Positions 1-10,980 of a stretch of DNA of 64,000 nucleotides are shown one piece after another (the first letter of the stretch is position 1; every line of letters starts with the position of its first letter). The DNA lies in NCBI GenBank assembly GCA_029204225.1, contig CM055095.1:71713617-71777616 (forward strand), in the 5' to 3' direction. A model generated the notes under the pieces. It was not told the DNA's origin. It made no database searches and saw only the letters and a program-made list of their open reading frames with translations. The DNA comes from Diphasiastrum complanatum. Taxonomy: Eukaryota; Streptophyta; Lycopodiopsida; Lycopodiales; Lycopodiaceae. The position numbers and the translations under genes were made by a program.

Positions 1-189
1 GGAGTGTAATTTGCATTGCACCCGAGGGTTCTTGGGATTATAAACTTATGGATGCTTCTTGGTATTATCAATTATCAACCTTTCTTGGTGGTGGTAGCGA
101 TGGCATCTAGCAAGGAGTGTATTTTGCATTGCAACCCAGGGTTCTTCTTATTATAAACTCATGAATGCTTCTTGGATCAATTATCAACC
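1..189. repeat. Imperfect direct repeat, two units of about 78 bp
   Basis: Bases 1-80 and 114-189 are two copies of the same sequence, each running from a ggagtgta start to an attatcaacc end, with small indels and about 85-90% identity by eye. A 33-bp spacer separates them. They lie upstream of the Gnk2-like gene at 551. I see no coding content here. The left copy may be cut by the window edge, so more units could lie outside. Confidence 0.8.
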
Positions 190-550
190 TTGAGATCACA
201 TAAAAGGCCAAGCCCAACTCACTCTCTGGACTTGGGAATGTAAAGTCAGCGATCAAAAAGTTGAGAGTAAGAAGGCAACTTAACTCCAAAAAGGAAAAAA
301 GCCCCACTGATCCATCCACAGGTAAAAACACTATCTCTCTCTCTCTCCGCAATATTTGTTAGAACAAAGTCTTGATGAGTTCTAGAATTGTTCTTTGAAG
401 ATGTGATGCGATGTGATGCGTTTGTGTATGTTGATGGATCTTATGTGCAATGCCGCATTCATCTAATCAATTTTGATTTGATGAAGTCTTGATCCGCACT
501 ACGTAGGAGCTGTATCAGACTGTGTATCGAGCACGCGGCTGGAAGGGGTC

Positions 551-931
551 ATGGCAACACATGCAATTGGCCTGGTAACCATAACCTTTCTTTTCGTGAC
601 ACAGCTTTGTCGAGGCATGTCCGGCCCCTATTATTGCAACGCTGTATCGCATATATCCGACCAGGATCCTCTTGTGACAACCATTAATAATGTAAGACAG
701 TGCCTCATCACTACCACAGTAGCCGACGGCGTCCTAAACTCATGTCAACAGGCTTTTTCCGACACGATAGTAGTTTACGGAGGTGCGACCTGCAGCTCCA
801 CTCAAAACTGTTATGTTGTTCTCTCTCAGCTCTGGGAGGTCATACTCAATAAGTGCGGCTATGGACATGGAGCTTATATTGAAGCCCCGGGTTTTGGCTC
901 TATGCGTTATGAGCTTTACAAATTCTATTGA
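551..931 (+). CDS. Gnk2-like (DUF26) cysteine-rich secretory protein with altered cysteine set
   Basis: A single uninterrupted frame of 126 residues. Residues 1-24 form a signal peptide with a hydrophobic core (ITFLFVTQL), so the product should be secreted. The mature part fits one Gnk2 domain: a CN pair at residues 29-30, the YGGATC block ending at Cys81, Cys87, Cys102, and a C-terminal RYE at 119-121 matching the family's IRYE/QYE end. Ginkgo Gnk2 is an apoplastic antifungal mannose-binding protein of about 108 residues, and this length suits a single-domain secreted form rather than a receptor kinase. The usual C-x8-C-x2-C motif is changed: Cys81 and Cys87 are 5 residues apart, the third Cys is Val90, and the Cys before the terminal RYE is absent. 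Extra Cys at 51 and 65 could form a replacement bridge. Family assignment is fairly sure; antifungal function is inference. Confidence 0.72.
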   Translation: MATHAIGLVTITFLFVTQLCRGMSGPYYCNAVSHISDQDPLVTTINNVRQCLITTTVADGVLNSCQQAFSDTIVVYGGATCSSTQNCYVVLSQLWEVILNKCGYGHGAYIEAPGFGSMRYELYKFY

Positions 932-948
932 GCGATTTCTGATAATGA

Positions 949-1083
949 GTCTACATAAATAAACAAGTGTTGTTGTTATGAGGAGTCAGGACTTACAGTT
1001 TCTGAGCGAATATTGACATCGCTTTTAAGCTGTGGTCTTGATTAAATGCTGTAGCAATAACTTCCTAGGTCTACATAAATAAA
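949..1083 (+). terminator. Duplicated polyadenylation-signal segment
   Basis: The 15-bp string gtctacataaataaa occurs at 949-963 and again at 1069-1083. Each copy contains AATAAA, and the first lies 18 bp past the stop of the Gnk2-like gene. They are probable alternative poly(A) signals for that gene. Confidence 0.5.
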
Positions 1084-1649
1084 TTGCAGCACTATCTTCC
1101 ATCTGCAATAGACTCTGATGTCTTCCACTTCTATGGAAGGTGCTTTTAGATTACCTTTCTAGTAGCGTGTTTGCCAAGACTAATATATGCTAAAGCATCT
1201 ACTTACGTCATTACTTTGAGTGGTCTCGTACAATGTTCTGAACTGACTGTTGTAAGGCTAGGCCAAAACTTTGAATGCAAATGTGAGTGATCAAAATACT
1301 TTCACTACTTTTCTGTTGATGTCCTACAATTCTAGATTAATATTTTCAAGAACATAAAATCTTAGAGAATAACCATGATGTACAGCATATTTACATGATT
1401 ATATAGCTAACTTCTAAACAATATAAAACTATTCATGTACTCCAGATTTAAAAAACATTCCATAACCTTAATAAAAGAGATACAAGGATAAGGAAGAACA
1501 TTTTTCTCTCTTTCGATAGACACTCACTTGTTACCATCAAAGAATTTCAAAATATGATTTTTACAGCTATAACTTGTATTCTAAAACAGTTTAACATATT
1601 CTAAAACATAGACATGCATCAACTCTCAAAGCTTTAAAGCATTCACATA
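1084..1649. other. Intergenic, nothing recognised
   Basis: AT-rich sequence with no open frame of note and no motif or repeat that I could place. Confidence 0.5.
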
Positions 1650-2475
1650 ATGTCCTATTCCTCCGCACGGGCACCCCCATTTTTTGAGGTGTGTAAGGAC
1701 AAAAAAGTTCCTTCTTGATCAAAAAAAGTCCTTGAACCCATTAGAGATGTATTCTCCTCCATTATTTGTTCTCAAGATCTTGATCTTGTGACCATGATGG
1801 TTCTCTACAAAAGCTTTACTTGACAAAGATTTAAAAAACATGTCACTGAGAAGATAGAAGATATGCCATAGATCTTGGAAGGTCGAGAGCAAGCCCCTCC
1901 TTGCACATCATCTCCATAGACTTGTGGTTGATATGCCCAAGTCTCTTGTGCCACAACTTGGATGTGGTCATTTCCTCCTTGGCAACCATCACAACTTGAT
2001 TAGATTAAACATATGCATCTAACTTGAACAATCTTCCAAATCTTATCCCTCTTGCTATGACTCTCTCATTCTTCTTGAGGTGGCATACATTGGAGGCAAA
2101 CTCTACAGTGAAACCATGATCCAAAATTTGTCCAACGCTAGCAAGTTCTTAGTAATGCTAGGAATTAAAAGTACACCATCAATCTTTGTCTTCTTGGAAG
2201 ACCCTAAGTACATGGAAATAGAACCTACTCTCCTTCAATATTACATTCCTTGTCATTTGCTGTAAAGAGGAACTTTTTAAGTCCTACACAAGGTGTAAGA
2301 TGAGAAAAGTACTCCCTTTTTCCCAAATATGTGGGAACTTGCCCCACTATCAATCCACCATGGATCTTGTAAGGATCACCAAGTGAAGATCCTCTAGATC
2401 CTTCTGCATGCACCAAAAGGACTATTGTGGAGCCAAACCACCCAACCAACTCGACTCCGAGAGTCAAACCCCAAT
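1650..2475 (-). mobile_element. Decayed Copia fragment (protease, GAG-pre-integrase, integrase)
   Basis: Read on the minus strand, pieces of a Ty1/Copia polyprotein appear in the expected order. At 2467-2225 there is a degenerate protease block (DP..IHGG..VGQVPTY..KREYF, normally WWIDSGAS.HMT.KREF). Around 1960-1870 is the GAG-pre-integrase LWH.RLGH.NHKSM block, and near 1780-1690 the integrase ..NGGEYIS.. block. Frameshifts and stops break it throughout. There is no RT, so this is an old truncated copy. Confidence 0.75.
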
Positions 2476-3125
2476 CAGTATCTCCTCTGAGCCACAGTGA
2501 CTGAATACAATAAAGGAGAGGATTTCTGCAATTGGAAACTGAAATCAGGTCCTAGAGATGGGCAAGTTCCTACATGTAATATAGAATCCAAGAACAGGTA
2601 GGAAAATTCCATATAGGATGCCAATTGTCAACCAATTACTTTTGATCTCCTTTACATGCACTAGCTCTATAAGTCCTAATTAGAGCATCTGGGTCTTCAC
2701 AAGATTATAAATTACGTTTCTGACCTAGTCCGGAATGACATGGCATAACTAATAAACTCATACACTGGAGTACCAAATATCCAAGTCTAGAATTATGTCA
2801 AATCTTAGGTACAAGACATGGACATAACATTCTTACCCCCTTAAATAGATTTTTTCCTCAAAACCTGCAAGAAGTTTAGAAACCAATCCTTTAGCTTTCA
2901 AATTTATCCAGAAAATCATTGCCCTTAGTCTGACTTCAAATATCAAATAAGTATTTAGAGATAGAACAATTTCCAAAATGTTTATCTCTGCTCTGAGGTA
3001 CACTAAGTGATAAATTTTCCTATTGGGTCGTAGCCTCTCCAAACCAATAATATCACCTTCGTGCAAATTTAGTTTACATGAATCACTGGGTGAATTATTC
3101 ATTATTTGAAAGACCATATTCAAAA
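2476..3125 (-). mobile_element. Gypsy 3' end: chromodomain-region remnant plus LTR piece
   Basis: The junction at about 2828 reads, on the minus strand, as a purine tract (gggggtaagaa) followed by TGTTATG, the same 3'-LTR start seen at 61565 in another Gypsy element here. Sequence left of it (the ATGACATGGCATAACTAA region, about 2730) matches 61470-61500. The frame at 3123-2833 corresponds in position to the chromodomain tail at 61620-61740 but is badly degraded. This is a relic of the same chromovirus family. Confidence 0.6.
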
Positions 3126-3508
3126 GCTAAAAAAATTCATTTTAATCATAGTCTAAAACTTGTCTACAATTCCTTGTAAATAATGTGAAAGATTTCAGAT
3201 CAATTAAGATCCAAATCTACAAATTGATCTTGGGTTAGAAAGACAACATATCACCAATCTTGCCAATGTAAAAAAACCAACATCTACACTATGAATGTGA
3301 TGCAAAATCTAATAGATCTAGATCAAACATGAATCAAAACATAAAATAAAGTTGTTGTCCATACAAAAACAATAAGCTACTGTATTTCACACGTGTGGAT
3401 CTGAAAATAACATTTAATGAACATTCTACACACAAATTACAAGATATCACAAGTATAGTGCATCAATGGATAGTAGAACCCAAGTGAACCATGTATAAGC
3501 ATGAATGA

Positions 3509-3511
<3 letters not shown>

Positions 3512-3595
<84 letters not shown>
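3512..3595. repeat. (GA)42 microsatellite
   Basis: An uninterrupted GA dinucleotide run, one of five long GA/CT tracts in the window. It lies within or beside the LTR of the adjacent Copia element. Confidence 0.98.
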
Positions 3596-3598
<3 letters not shown>

Positions 3599-6505
3599 CT
3601 CCTCTTCCCATGAGTTACATCCTTTTATAACAAGTCCAAACCTAAATTCAAACTTTGGTTTTCCCTCATAATGAAAAACCTAGCATTAATGAGGACTAGA
3701 TTCTAATTCAAACTTGAATGTCTAAAACACGTGTTCTATGGTTTCCCACACTTTCCAAAAGTGTTTATTCAAATGCTTTTAGACTAGTTTAACTTTGAAA
3801 ATTCAAACTCTAAATCTAATATGAAATTGGCCTCAATTGCCATATAAACAAATGTAGTAAATTTGACTAAACTAGTTGAAATTTCTCACACTCCCTATTC
3901 AACTAGTTTTAGCATGGACTTTGATAACACTCCAAGTGATGTCCTATGCTTCATAAACAAGTCCTTTGCCAATGCTTTAAAGGATCATCCATTGTTGATA
4001 TAGAGAATAGTGTCCACTTTGGATACTTCACTATCTCTTACATCAATTTTACACATCAAGATGTAAATAGAACATGAAGAACCAAATAGAATGTAAATGA
4101 GATGATTTTTCCATGCTATAAACTTTAAACTCTCTGGAAAATTACAGCAACCAAACAATAAATGTGAGTGATAACCATTTGCTTGCTTGTATCCTCCCTC
4201 TTTGTCCTTTCTTGAGATGTCTCCACCATAAAACTCCATGAATGAGCCTCCACCTCCATCTTGCCACAAGATGTCATCATCACTTAATGACTTGATCATG
4301 AATGAGTGATATAATGAACCTCCAATAGTTTCATTTCCATCAGCAAAACCAGCCAAGAATGCTAGTAGAAATTCAACATCAAAATGATGCTCACAAATGT
4401 AGCTAGTTTAACCATATCTTGACAATTTGCACACATCCACATGAAATTGCTCAAACATGAGATAGAACAAATTTTTTAGATCCATTAGTTGCATCCATTC
4501 TATGAAAACAGCCATCCACTTGCATAGCATCTACACAAGAAGATTCACCAAAGCATGTGAGAAAAGCAAACTGAGTCACTTCCACTTGCTTACCATTTTC
4601 ATCATATGTGAGCCTTGAAGGCATTTGTCTTTCCCTTGATGTTCTCCTTGGCTTTTGACTTGATGATGGTCCTTCATCATCACCATCCAAAGTAGGATCC
4701 TTTACATCAACATCAAGAGTGTTATCCACATCACCATTAATAATACTTGAAGATACTTTTGGAATGTTCCCCTCATCAAAAATGACATCTCTACCAACAC
4801 TCACCTCGTTAGTAGAAGGAATGTAAACCTTGTAGGCTTTACTCACCTCACAAATATACCTTTCCTTGAAGATGGATCCTCCTTGGTCCTATATGTCCAA
4901 CAAATATACCTTTCCTTGAAGATGGATCCTCCTTGGTCCTATCATCAAGAGTTATGTTGACATATCATGTGCATCCAAAAGTTTTAAAAAAGTTGACACT
5001 CGACCTCCTCTTGAATACCATCTCAAAAGGTGTCCTTCCATCCAAAATAGCACTCAACCACCTATTGCACAAGACATTAGCACACAACAAAGCTTGATCC
5101 CAAAATGGCTTATCAAGGTTAGCACTTAACCTCAAGGCTTTAGCACTTTTACATAAAGTCCTATTCTTCCTCTCGGCCACTCCGTTTTGTTGTGGGGTCC
5201 TTGGTGTTGTAAACTCCCTCTTGATCCCATGCTCATCAAAAAAGGCCTTGAACTTGGTAGATATGTACTCTCCACCATGGTCACTTCTCAAGCACTTGAT
5301 TCTTGTAGAAAATTGGTTCTCCCTTGCATTCTTGAACTTGACAAAAACATGATACACTTCATCTTTGCTCTTTAGTAGATAGACACAACAAAATCTACTA
5401 AAATCATCAATGAAAGTTACATACATCTTAGCTCCACTATTGCTAATTGTAGTAGTTCCATGAATATCCGAATGTACAACTTGAAAAAGGCTTTGTAGAT
5501 CTAGATGTAGATCTAGTTTAAGGTAGTCTATGTGACTTTGACAAAGCACAAGACTCACAAACATGATTGATACTTTTTAAGGAACTTGGAAGACCAATCA
5601 CAACTTGGTTTCTAGCCATTGCGCAATAACACAAGCATCTAGTTTGAACAACTTTCCTTGTCTCTCACCTTTTGCAATCAAGATATCCTTCCTTTTGATC
5701 ATACAAGCATCTCCATCAAACTCAACTTTGAGGCCTTTACTTAGCTATTGACTCACACTAAGTAAATTCTTGGTAATAGATGGAATGAACAAAACATCCT
5801 CCAAATGAACATTCCTATTTGTAGAGAGAAAAATAGAAATTGTGCCAATCCCTTTGATTTCACACCTCACCATCATTGGCCGTGTAGATCACCCTCTTGT
5901 CATCTCCATATGCCAACAAAGAAGTGAAATACTCTTTGTGAAATCATGTGTGCACTTGCTCCACTATCAATCCACCATGGATCTAGATATCCATCATTAG
6001 CAAGCATACATGAAGACCTCACAAAAGCATCACCATCTGCATGATGCATCAAGCTCAAAGAACAAGTCAAAGCAGAAATGCTTCTTTTGTGGAAAGAAGG
6101 GGCAAAACCATTCTCATCAAGAGTAAGATTACCTTGTTTGTCTCCTTGATCTCTCTTCTTCTTGTAGCACTCACTTGCAAAGTGTCCTTTGATGCCACAA
6201 TAGAAGCACTTAAGCTTTGATCTATCTTTTTTTTTGCCATTTGAAGAAGCCTTCCCTTGATCTTGCCCTTTAGACCACTTGCTTTTGCTTTTGCCCTTGA
6301 ATTTTTCCTTGATAAACATAGTCTCCTCTCCAACTTGAGATGTTGATGAAGATCCACCTCTTGCTTAAAGCCTATATTCTTCATTGATCAAGATCTCTTG
6401 AAGATCCACAAAGTCTTTTGAATAGCAAAACTTTGAACAATGTTAGCATGAGCATCCAACAATCCATTAAGAATAACTTGAGCAAGCTCTCCATTAGAAA
6501 AATTC
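3596..6505 (-). mobile_element. Defective Copia copy 1 (gag, protease, integrase; RT replaced)
   Basis: Minus-strand order: gag end (6505-6384), CCHC knuckle (CFYCGIKGHFASEC, in 6319-5900), protease (DPWWIDSGASAHM, near 5960), integrase with IDDF and GGEYIST blocks and the PQQNGVAERKNRT motif (5564-4965), then a basic linker (4846-4451). The RT/RNase H that should follow is missing. A 450-bp segment without retroviral similarity (4440-3985) leads to a short pol C-terminus (SLGVLSK) ending near 3900. The 3' LTR starts at 3890 with TGTGAGAAATTTC and runs left. A 60-bp piece of the integrase start is duplicated at 4850-4930. Copy 2 at 22077-23215 has the same replacement, so it happened before both insertions. 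Confidence 0.8.
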
Positions 6506-6663
6506 TGAATCTAAAAAAGACCCTTTAAGGAATGCCATGTAGATTGACAAAGTTTATTAATGTAAATTACCAAAATAAATTCATTCTCTGCCCAAATTAT
6601 TTTTCATTTCTGCTCGCACTATTTTCGATGCTTAACCATTTTATGTAATTACCGTTTGTAGTT

Positions 6664-6808
6664 CATTGAAAATAGCATAACTTTTTAACCGTAGGTCCGA
6701 TTGAGACAAAAAATTATACTGTTGGAAAGAGCTCTTTTGAGTGCTTTCCAACGCTATAATTGTTGTCTCAATCAAAGCTACGGTTAAAAAGTTATGCTAT
6801 TTTCAATG
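6664..6808. repeat. 145-bp near-perfect palindrome (foldback element)
   Basis: The arms start cattgaaaatagcataac at 6664 and mirror back from 6808. About 70 bp on each side pair with roughly 88-90% identity, including a one-base bulge, around a centre near 6736. It sits in a 450-bp spacer (6540-6985) between two Copia fragments. It could be a MITE-like foldback or a small-RNA hairpin source. No transposase is nearby. Confidence 0.85.
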
Positions 6809-6984
6809 ATAATTGCAAATTATACTATGAATAATTGTCATGCTTGCGGGCTGCCCCTGACGCCGAATTATAGCATTATTAGGAAAACTTTTTTTTCAAT
6901 TCTAATGAGCTATGTTATGTAGATTTCAAATTTGAGTGTTTTCATTTGTCCATGTGTAAGCAAAATTTGAGAAATATAAAAAGA

Positions 6985-8756
6985 ATCTTTAGAAAGGGTC
7001 TTTTTTGGATTTAGAACTCCTCTGATGCTTCCTTAATGCTCTCATATTTCTGAGTGCTAGGATCTTGCTTGTCCTATTGACTACTTTACATTGATCTGAT
7101 TCAAATTCTACTTTGTGTCCTAGATCTGTGATTCTACTTACAGAGAGTAGGTTTATAGAAAGATTTGGTACATTTTCAAAGCTTGATGTTACTGTACCTT
7201 CACCTCTGATAGCTTGTGTGCTATTGTCGCCCAAGTGAGCATACTTCTTGGTAATGTAAGATGTATAGGATTCAAAACAGCCGATATGGCTGGTCATGTG
7301 CTAAGTGGCTCCGGAATTCAAAAACCAGGAGCTGTGGTTTGATGCTTCTTGATGGCTTGTCATGAATGCATCGTGGTTCGCTTCTTGACTGGGTTGAGGT
7401 GCTTCTGCAGCTGCATTTTCCAACTAATTCGATTGTTCTTTTTTGTTGTTCTTGGCTTGTAATATGATGCAATCTTAGATCTCGTGGTTGGTTCGTTTGC
7501 AGTATCTACAAAACAATTTTTTTTTTCTCGACGGATTCGAGTGCTCTTGACGTTGTGTCGACTTCTGATTCGACTTTAGTTGTTGCGGGCCTTTCTTCTT
7601 CTGCATACTTGAGCTCCTATTGGTGTATAAGGCATGAGAGTCGATAGTTGAGGAACTGGAGAGTTCGTTCCTTCTGATGTCTTCCTGCAGCAAACATCGT
7701 AAAGACTCACAATAGACCCAACTGTCAAATGATCTTGGCAAGCTTGAAAGTAGTGCCATTACTATCTGATCATCTATGACTAATCCGAAAACGATCATTT
7801 GTTGCAGTAGGTTCTTGAACTGGTTGATGTGATTCTGCAGTGAATCACCATTTGTCATCTTGAGGGAGAAAAATCTCCTTCTGAGGTGTAGCTTGGAGGC
7901 TACGTCCCGCACATCGTACAATAATGTGCTCAAGATGTTTTAGATTTCTTTCGAGGTCTGAACTTTAGACACATGGCCGATTTGTATGTCTGATATATTG
8001 AGGATGATCAGCGCGAAGGCCTTGCCATCCTTTAGCTTCCATCAAGAGATTGTAGCGTCGTTCGCTTCAGGTCTTACCTCTACACTTGTTGTGACAACAT
8101 CATAAAGTTCCTTAGCCATTACCATAGATGATAGTTGGATCCATTAATCTTGTCCACAATGGGACTGGCTTTGCTTTGGGAATCCATGTGGAAGTTAGTC
8201 TAGGTGACAATGGTTACTATCAATGACTTAAGAGTAAAAATCTAATGCTATTTACAGAACAAGAAAACAATTATTCTATTAGGTGATAGAACCAGGTTCT
8301 GTGGGAACCTTATCAAGCTATAAAAATAGCTCTGATACCATGTTGGGATTCTTGAAAGGGGGAGAATCCTCGGTGCGTGCACTACGTGGATCACAAAGGA
8401 CTACGCAGACAAACAGAAAGAATCTATTTGCGCTGCAGAAGCAAAAGAGCAAACATTAGGGCCCTTTTTTGGACTCAAAAAGGGCCTCTTCACTGATTAT
8501 AATTAGTGTTAATGACAACATGTGTCCCAATAAAATATTGACAACTAAGAGGGAATGGTCCATATGACATGGCAAATTCAATGGTGCAGATTAAATCAAG
8601 TGTGGGCCCACAAAGTACACCTCTAACATTAACCCTACATTAACCCTAGATAAAGCAATAACTATGCCTACAAGTTAACATCAACTAGCCTGTCTGTCTA
8701 CTAGCAGCCATATCCTAAGTGAGCCTAGTCCTTATTTCAAATTTTGAATGTTCACA
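6985..8756 (-). mobile_element. 5' half of a Copia element with primer binding site and LTR
   Basis: From right to left on the minus strand: an LTR ending at 8341 (ends ..CCCAACA), primer binding site 8329-8340, leader, gag from about 8190 (IVDKINGSNYHLW) through 7933-7475, a CCHC knuckle (CRYCKRTNHEI.DC) at about 7500, and protease/pre-integrase (7330-6989, SGATQHMTSH, LLSVSRITDLGH). Frameshifts separate the blocks and the element stops at 6985, where the palindrome-bearing spacer begins. The right edge of the LTR is not certain; 8756 is a guess. Confidence 0.75.
8329..8340 (-). other. Copia primer binding site (initiator tRNA-Met)
   Basis: On the minus strand this reads TGGTATCAGAGC, the standard plant Copia primer site, directly abutting an LTR end (..AACA). 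It fixes the orientation and 5' edge of the element. Confidence 0.9.
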
Positions 8757-8804
8757 AGCTTGTATCTCTCATCTCTCTCTCATTTTGTAGTCTCTCTCTA
8801 AACG

Positions 8805-8932
<128 letters not shown>

Positions 8933-9010
8933 CTGTATACTCCACAAATATTCTATTTTTTTAATTTTGGTTCACCTTATCTGAAGATCTACACACTATT
9001 TCGCATATCC

Positions 9011-10388
9011 TACATTATCATTACATCATCCATTATGGCCTCTACTCAATCAAGGAAGCCCAAGAATTCATTGTTGCACACATCAAAGATTCCAATGAGC
9101 ATTGGGTGCTCGATACATTTTCAACTTTTGATTGGGTTTACATGCAACCATCGGGCAAAGGAACTCACAAGGTTGCAAAGAGGAAGCGAAACAACCAAGA
9201 CTACCATTGGAAAGGAAGGATCCACGATCTCAAGATCGACCAAAACGGCGAATACCTTGCAAATGTGCAACACGTATACATGTGTCGAGATATTTTATTG
9301 GATGTGGCTGTTGATAGAACCATACAGTCACATTGTAGGTCTCACCTCTTTTATTCTTGTGTTAACTATTACGTTTGAATTATTATTATGTCATTGTAAT
9401 GGATAATAATGTTGCATTAATGCCTGGTGCAGATGTATTTCCTTCAAATAGCTTTGACTGGCAAAACGTGAAGTCCTTCACTGAAAAATTCTCCGCCGTA
9501 CATGCCAAATATGGAGAACTAATACTAATATTTGGTGGGTTGGCATCCTCTACCCCGATCAAAATGGGCATTTTCTTTTACGATCACGTGTACGAAGTTC
9601 CAAAAAACAAACTTTGGCCAAGGCAAATTAGCACCAATATTTGAGCCTGCGATCGATTCTCATGAGTGGCCATATGTTGACCAACTGACTATTGAATTAA
9701 CGAAGAGGCAACTTCTCAAAAAGATTACTGGTAATGTGAAGCAAACATTCGGATCCAAACGAGTCTACACTAGCATCTCTGTGTCGATCACCGTATTTGT
9801 TGCCATATTTAAGGCGGTCCCCTTTAGGAAAACAAACACGATGTGGGCATGGAAAGCAACAGAATCATCACTGTTGGATAACATATTTGTCGCATGGGAT
9901 TCAAAGGAAATTGAGCATAAAGGAGATTTAATAAGGTGTAAGCTCTCTTGTGAAACAATGATCATAAGGTATCATATTTCATGTCAAACATGCTCCTTAA
10001 GTTTCACTTATAGGCGATATAGGTTTGGTCATGGTCGATGGGACCCTCTAGACGTGGAGACGAATCAGCAAGAAGTGGAGATATCCATACATTTGCCCCA
10101 TGATGAAATACGAGAAATTCATATAAATAAGGAGTGCAGCCTAGAAGATCTTCGGAATATGCTTGGATTGACTTTTGCTGATGTGCCAATAGATTTTGTC
10201 TTCACTCGTAATGGACAAAATGTGAGTCCCTAATTTCCATCAGATTTCTAAATTTTAAATAGTAATGTTGAATAAATATAGGATTATTAATTTTGTGTTT
10301 GGTTTTGCAGATATGGAGACGAGCCGAAAAAGATCAGAAATGTGTTTCATTTTTACAAACAGGGACATTAGGAGTCCAATGGGAATAA
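9011..10388 (+). pseudogene. Unrecognised spliced gene A, possibly with a BAH/Tudor-like N-terminal segment
   Basis: I do not recognise this gene. A frame open from about 9011 carries YGLYSIKEAQEF, then W-x-G-x-I-x-D-L-K-I-D and a VYMCRDIL tail, a pattern loosely like BAH or Tudor-type chromatin readers. Exon 1 can end at 9334 (donor GTAGGT), with exon 2 starting at 9433 after a 98-nt intron ending GCAG; the join keeps the frame (..SFDWQNVKSF..). The frame shifts by one base near 9620 and continues (PIFEPAIDSHEW) to 10221. A second GT-AG intron (10222-10310, GTGAGT...TTTGCAG) leads to a last exon ending LGVQWE and TAA at 10388. The start codon and the region 9930-10015, possibly another intron, are unresolved. 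Clean splice sites argue for a once-functional gene. Confidence 0.5.
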
Positions 10389-10883
10389 AGGATTTTATCT
10401 AATGAAAAAAAGAAAACACAATTAGTTGGTTGTGTTTTGACTTTATTCTAATATATTTGGTTATGTTCTGACTTTACTTTTGCGTTGTCACATTTTATAT
10501 GCCTGTTACTACATTTGTGGATGTCCAAGGTTGAAACTTGTTAGGGTTTAAATGGTTTAGTGATATGCATTTTAATACTATTACTGGTTTTCTTCGAAGG
10601 TTTCTGCTAACCGACAATTAGGATTTTTACTCATGAGCCTAGACAAGAACATACTATATTTGGAAAAGAGGCCAAAACTTTTATAAGGGCACTTACTAAA
10701 AATTGAACCTCATTTCTCCACTTCATCCCTCGAGTGTCAGATTGTCAGTTTTTTTAAATTCTCTGTTTTTCATCTCTCGTGTTCTCTGATACATTTTCAA
10801 AGGCTAACCAATGTCGGAGGAAATGGCATGGATGAAACAAATGGCTAGACTGCATTGCTCCATAGGGATGCACTAGCCACCCT

Positions 10884-10887
<4 letters not shown>
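10389..10887. other. Spacer after gene A, nothing recognised
   Basis: AT-rich, with no supported gene. A short frame from the ATG at 10811 (MSEEMAWMKQM) stops at 10875 and could be the broken start of the gene C region that follows. Confidence 0.4.

Positions 10888-10979
<92 letters not shown>
10888..10979. repeat. (GA)46 microsatellite, in frame with gene C
   Basis: A pure GA run. In the reading frame used by the downstream plus-strand gene C it encodes alternating Arg-Glu and runs straight into an Arg-Ser stretch. Confidence 0.98.

Positions 10980-10980
<1 letters not shown>

Noticed and set aside
9106-9378. NAC transcription factor fragment in gene A
   Set aside because: The W...G...WKG spacing is loosely similar, but the NAC sub-domain motifs are absent.
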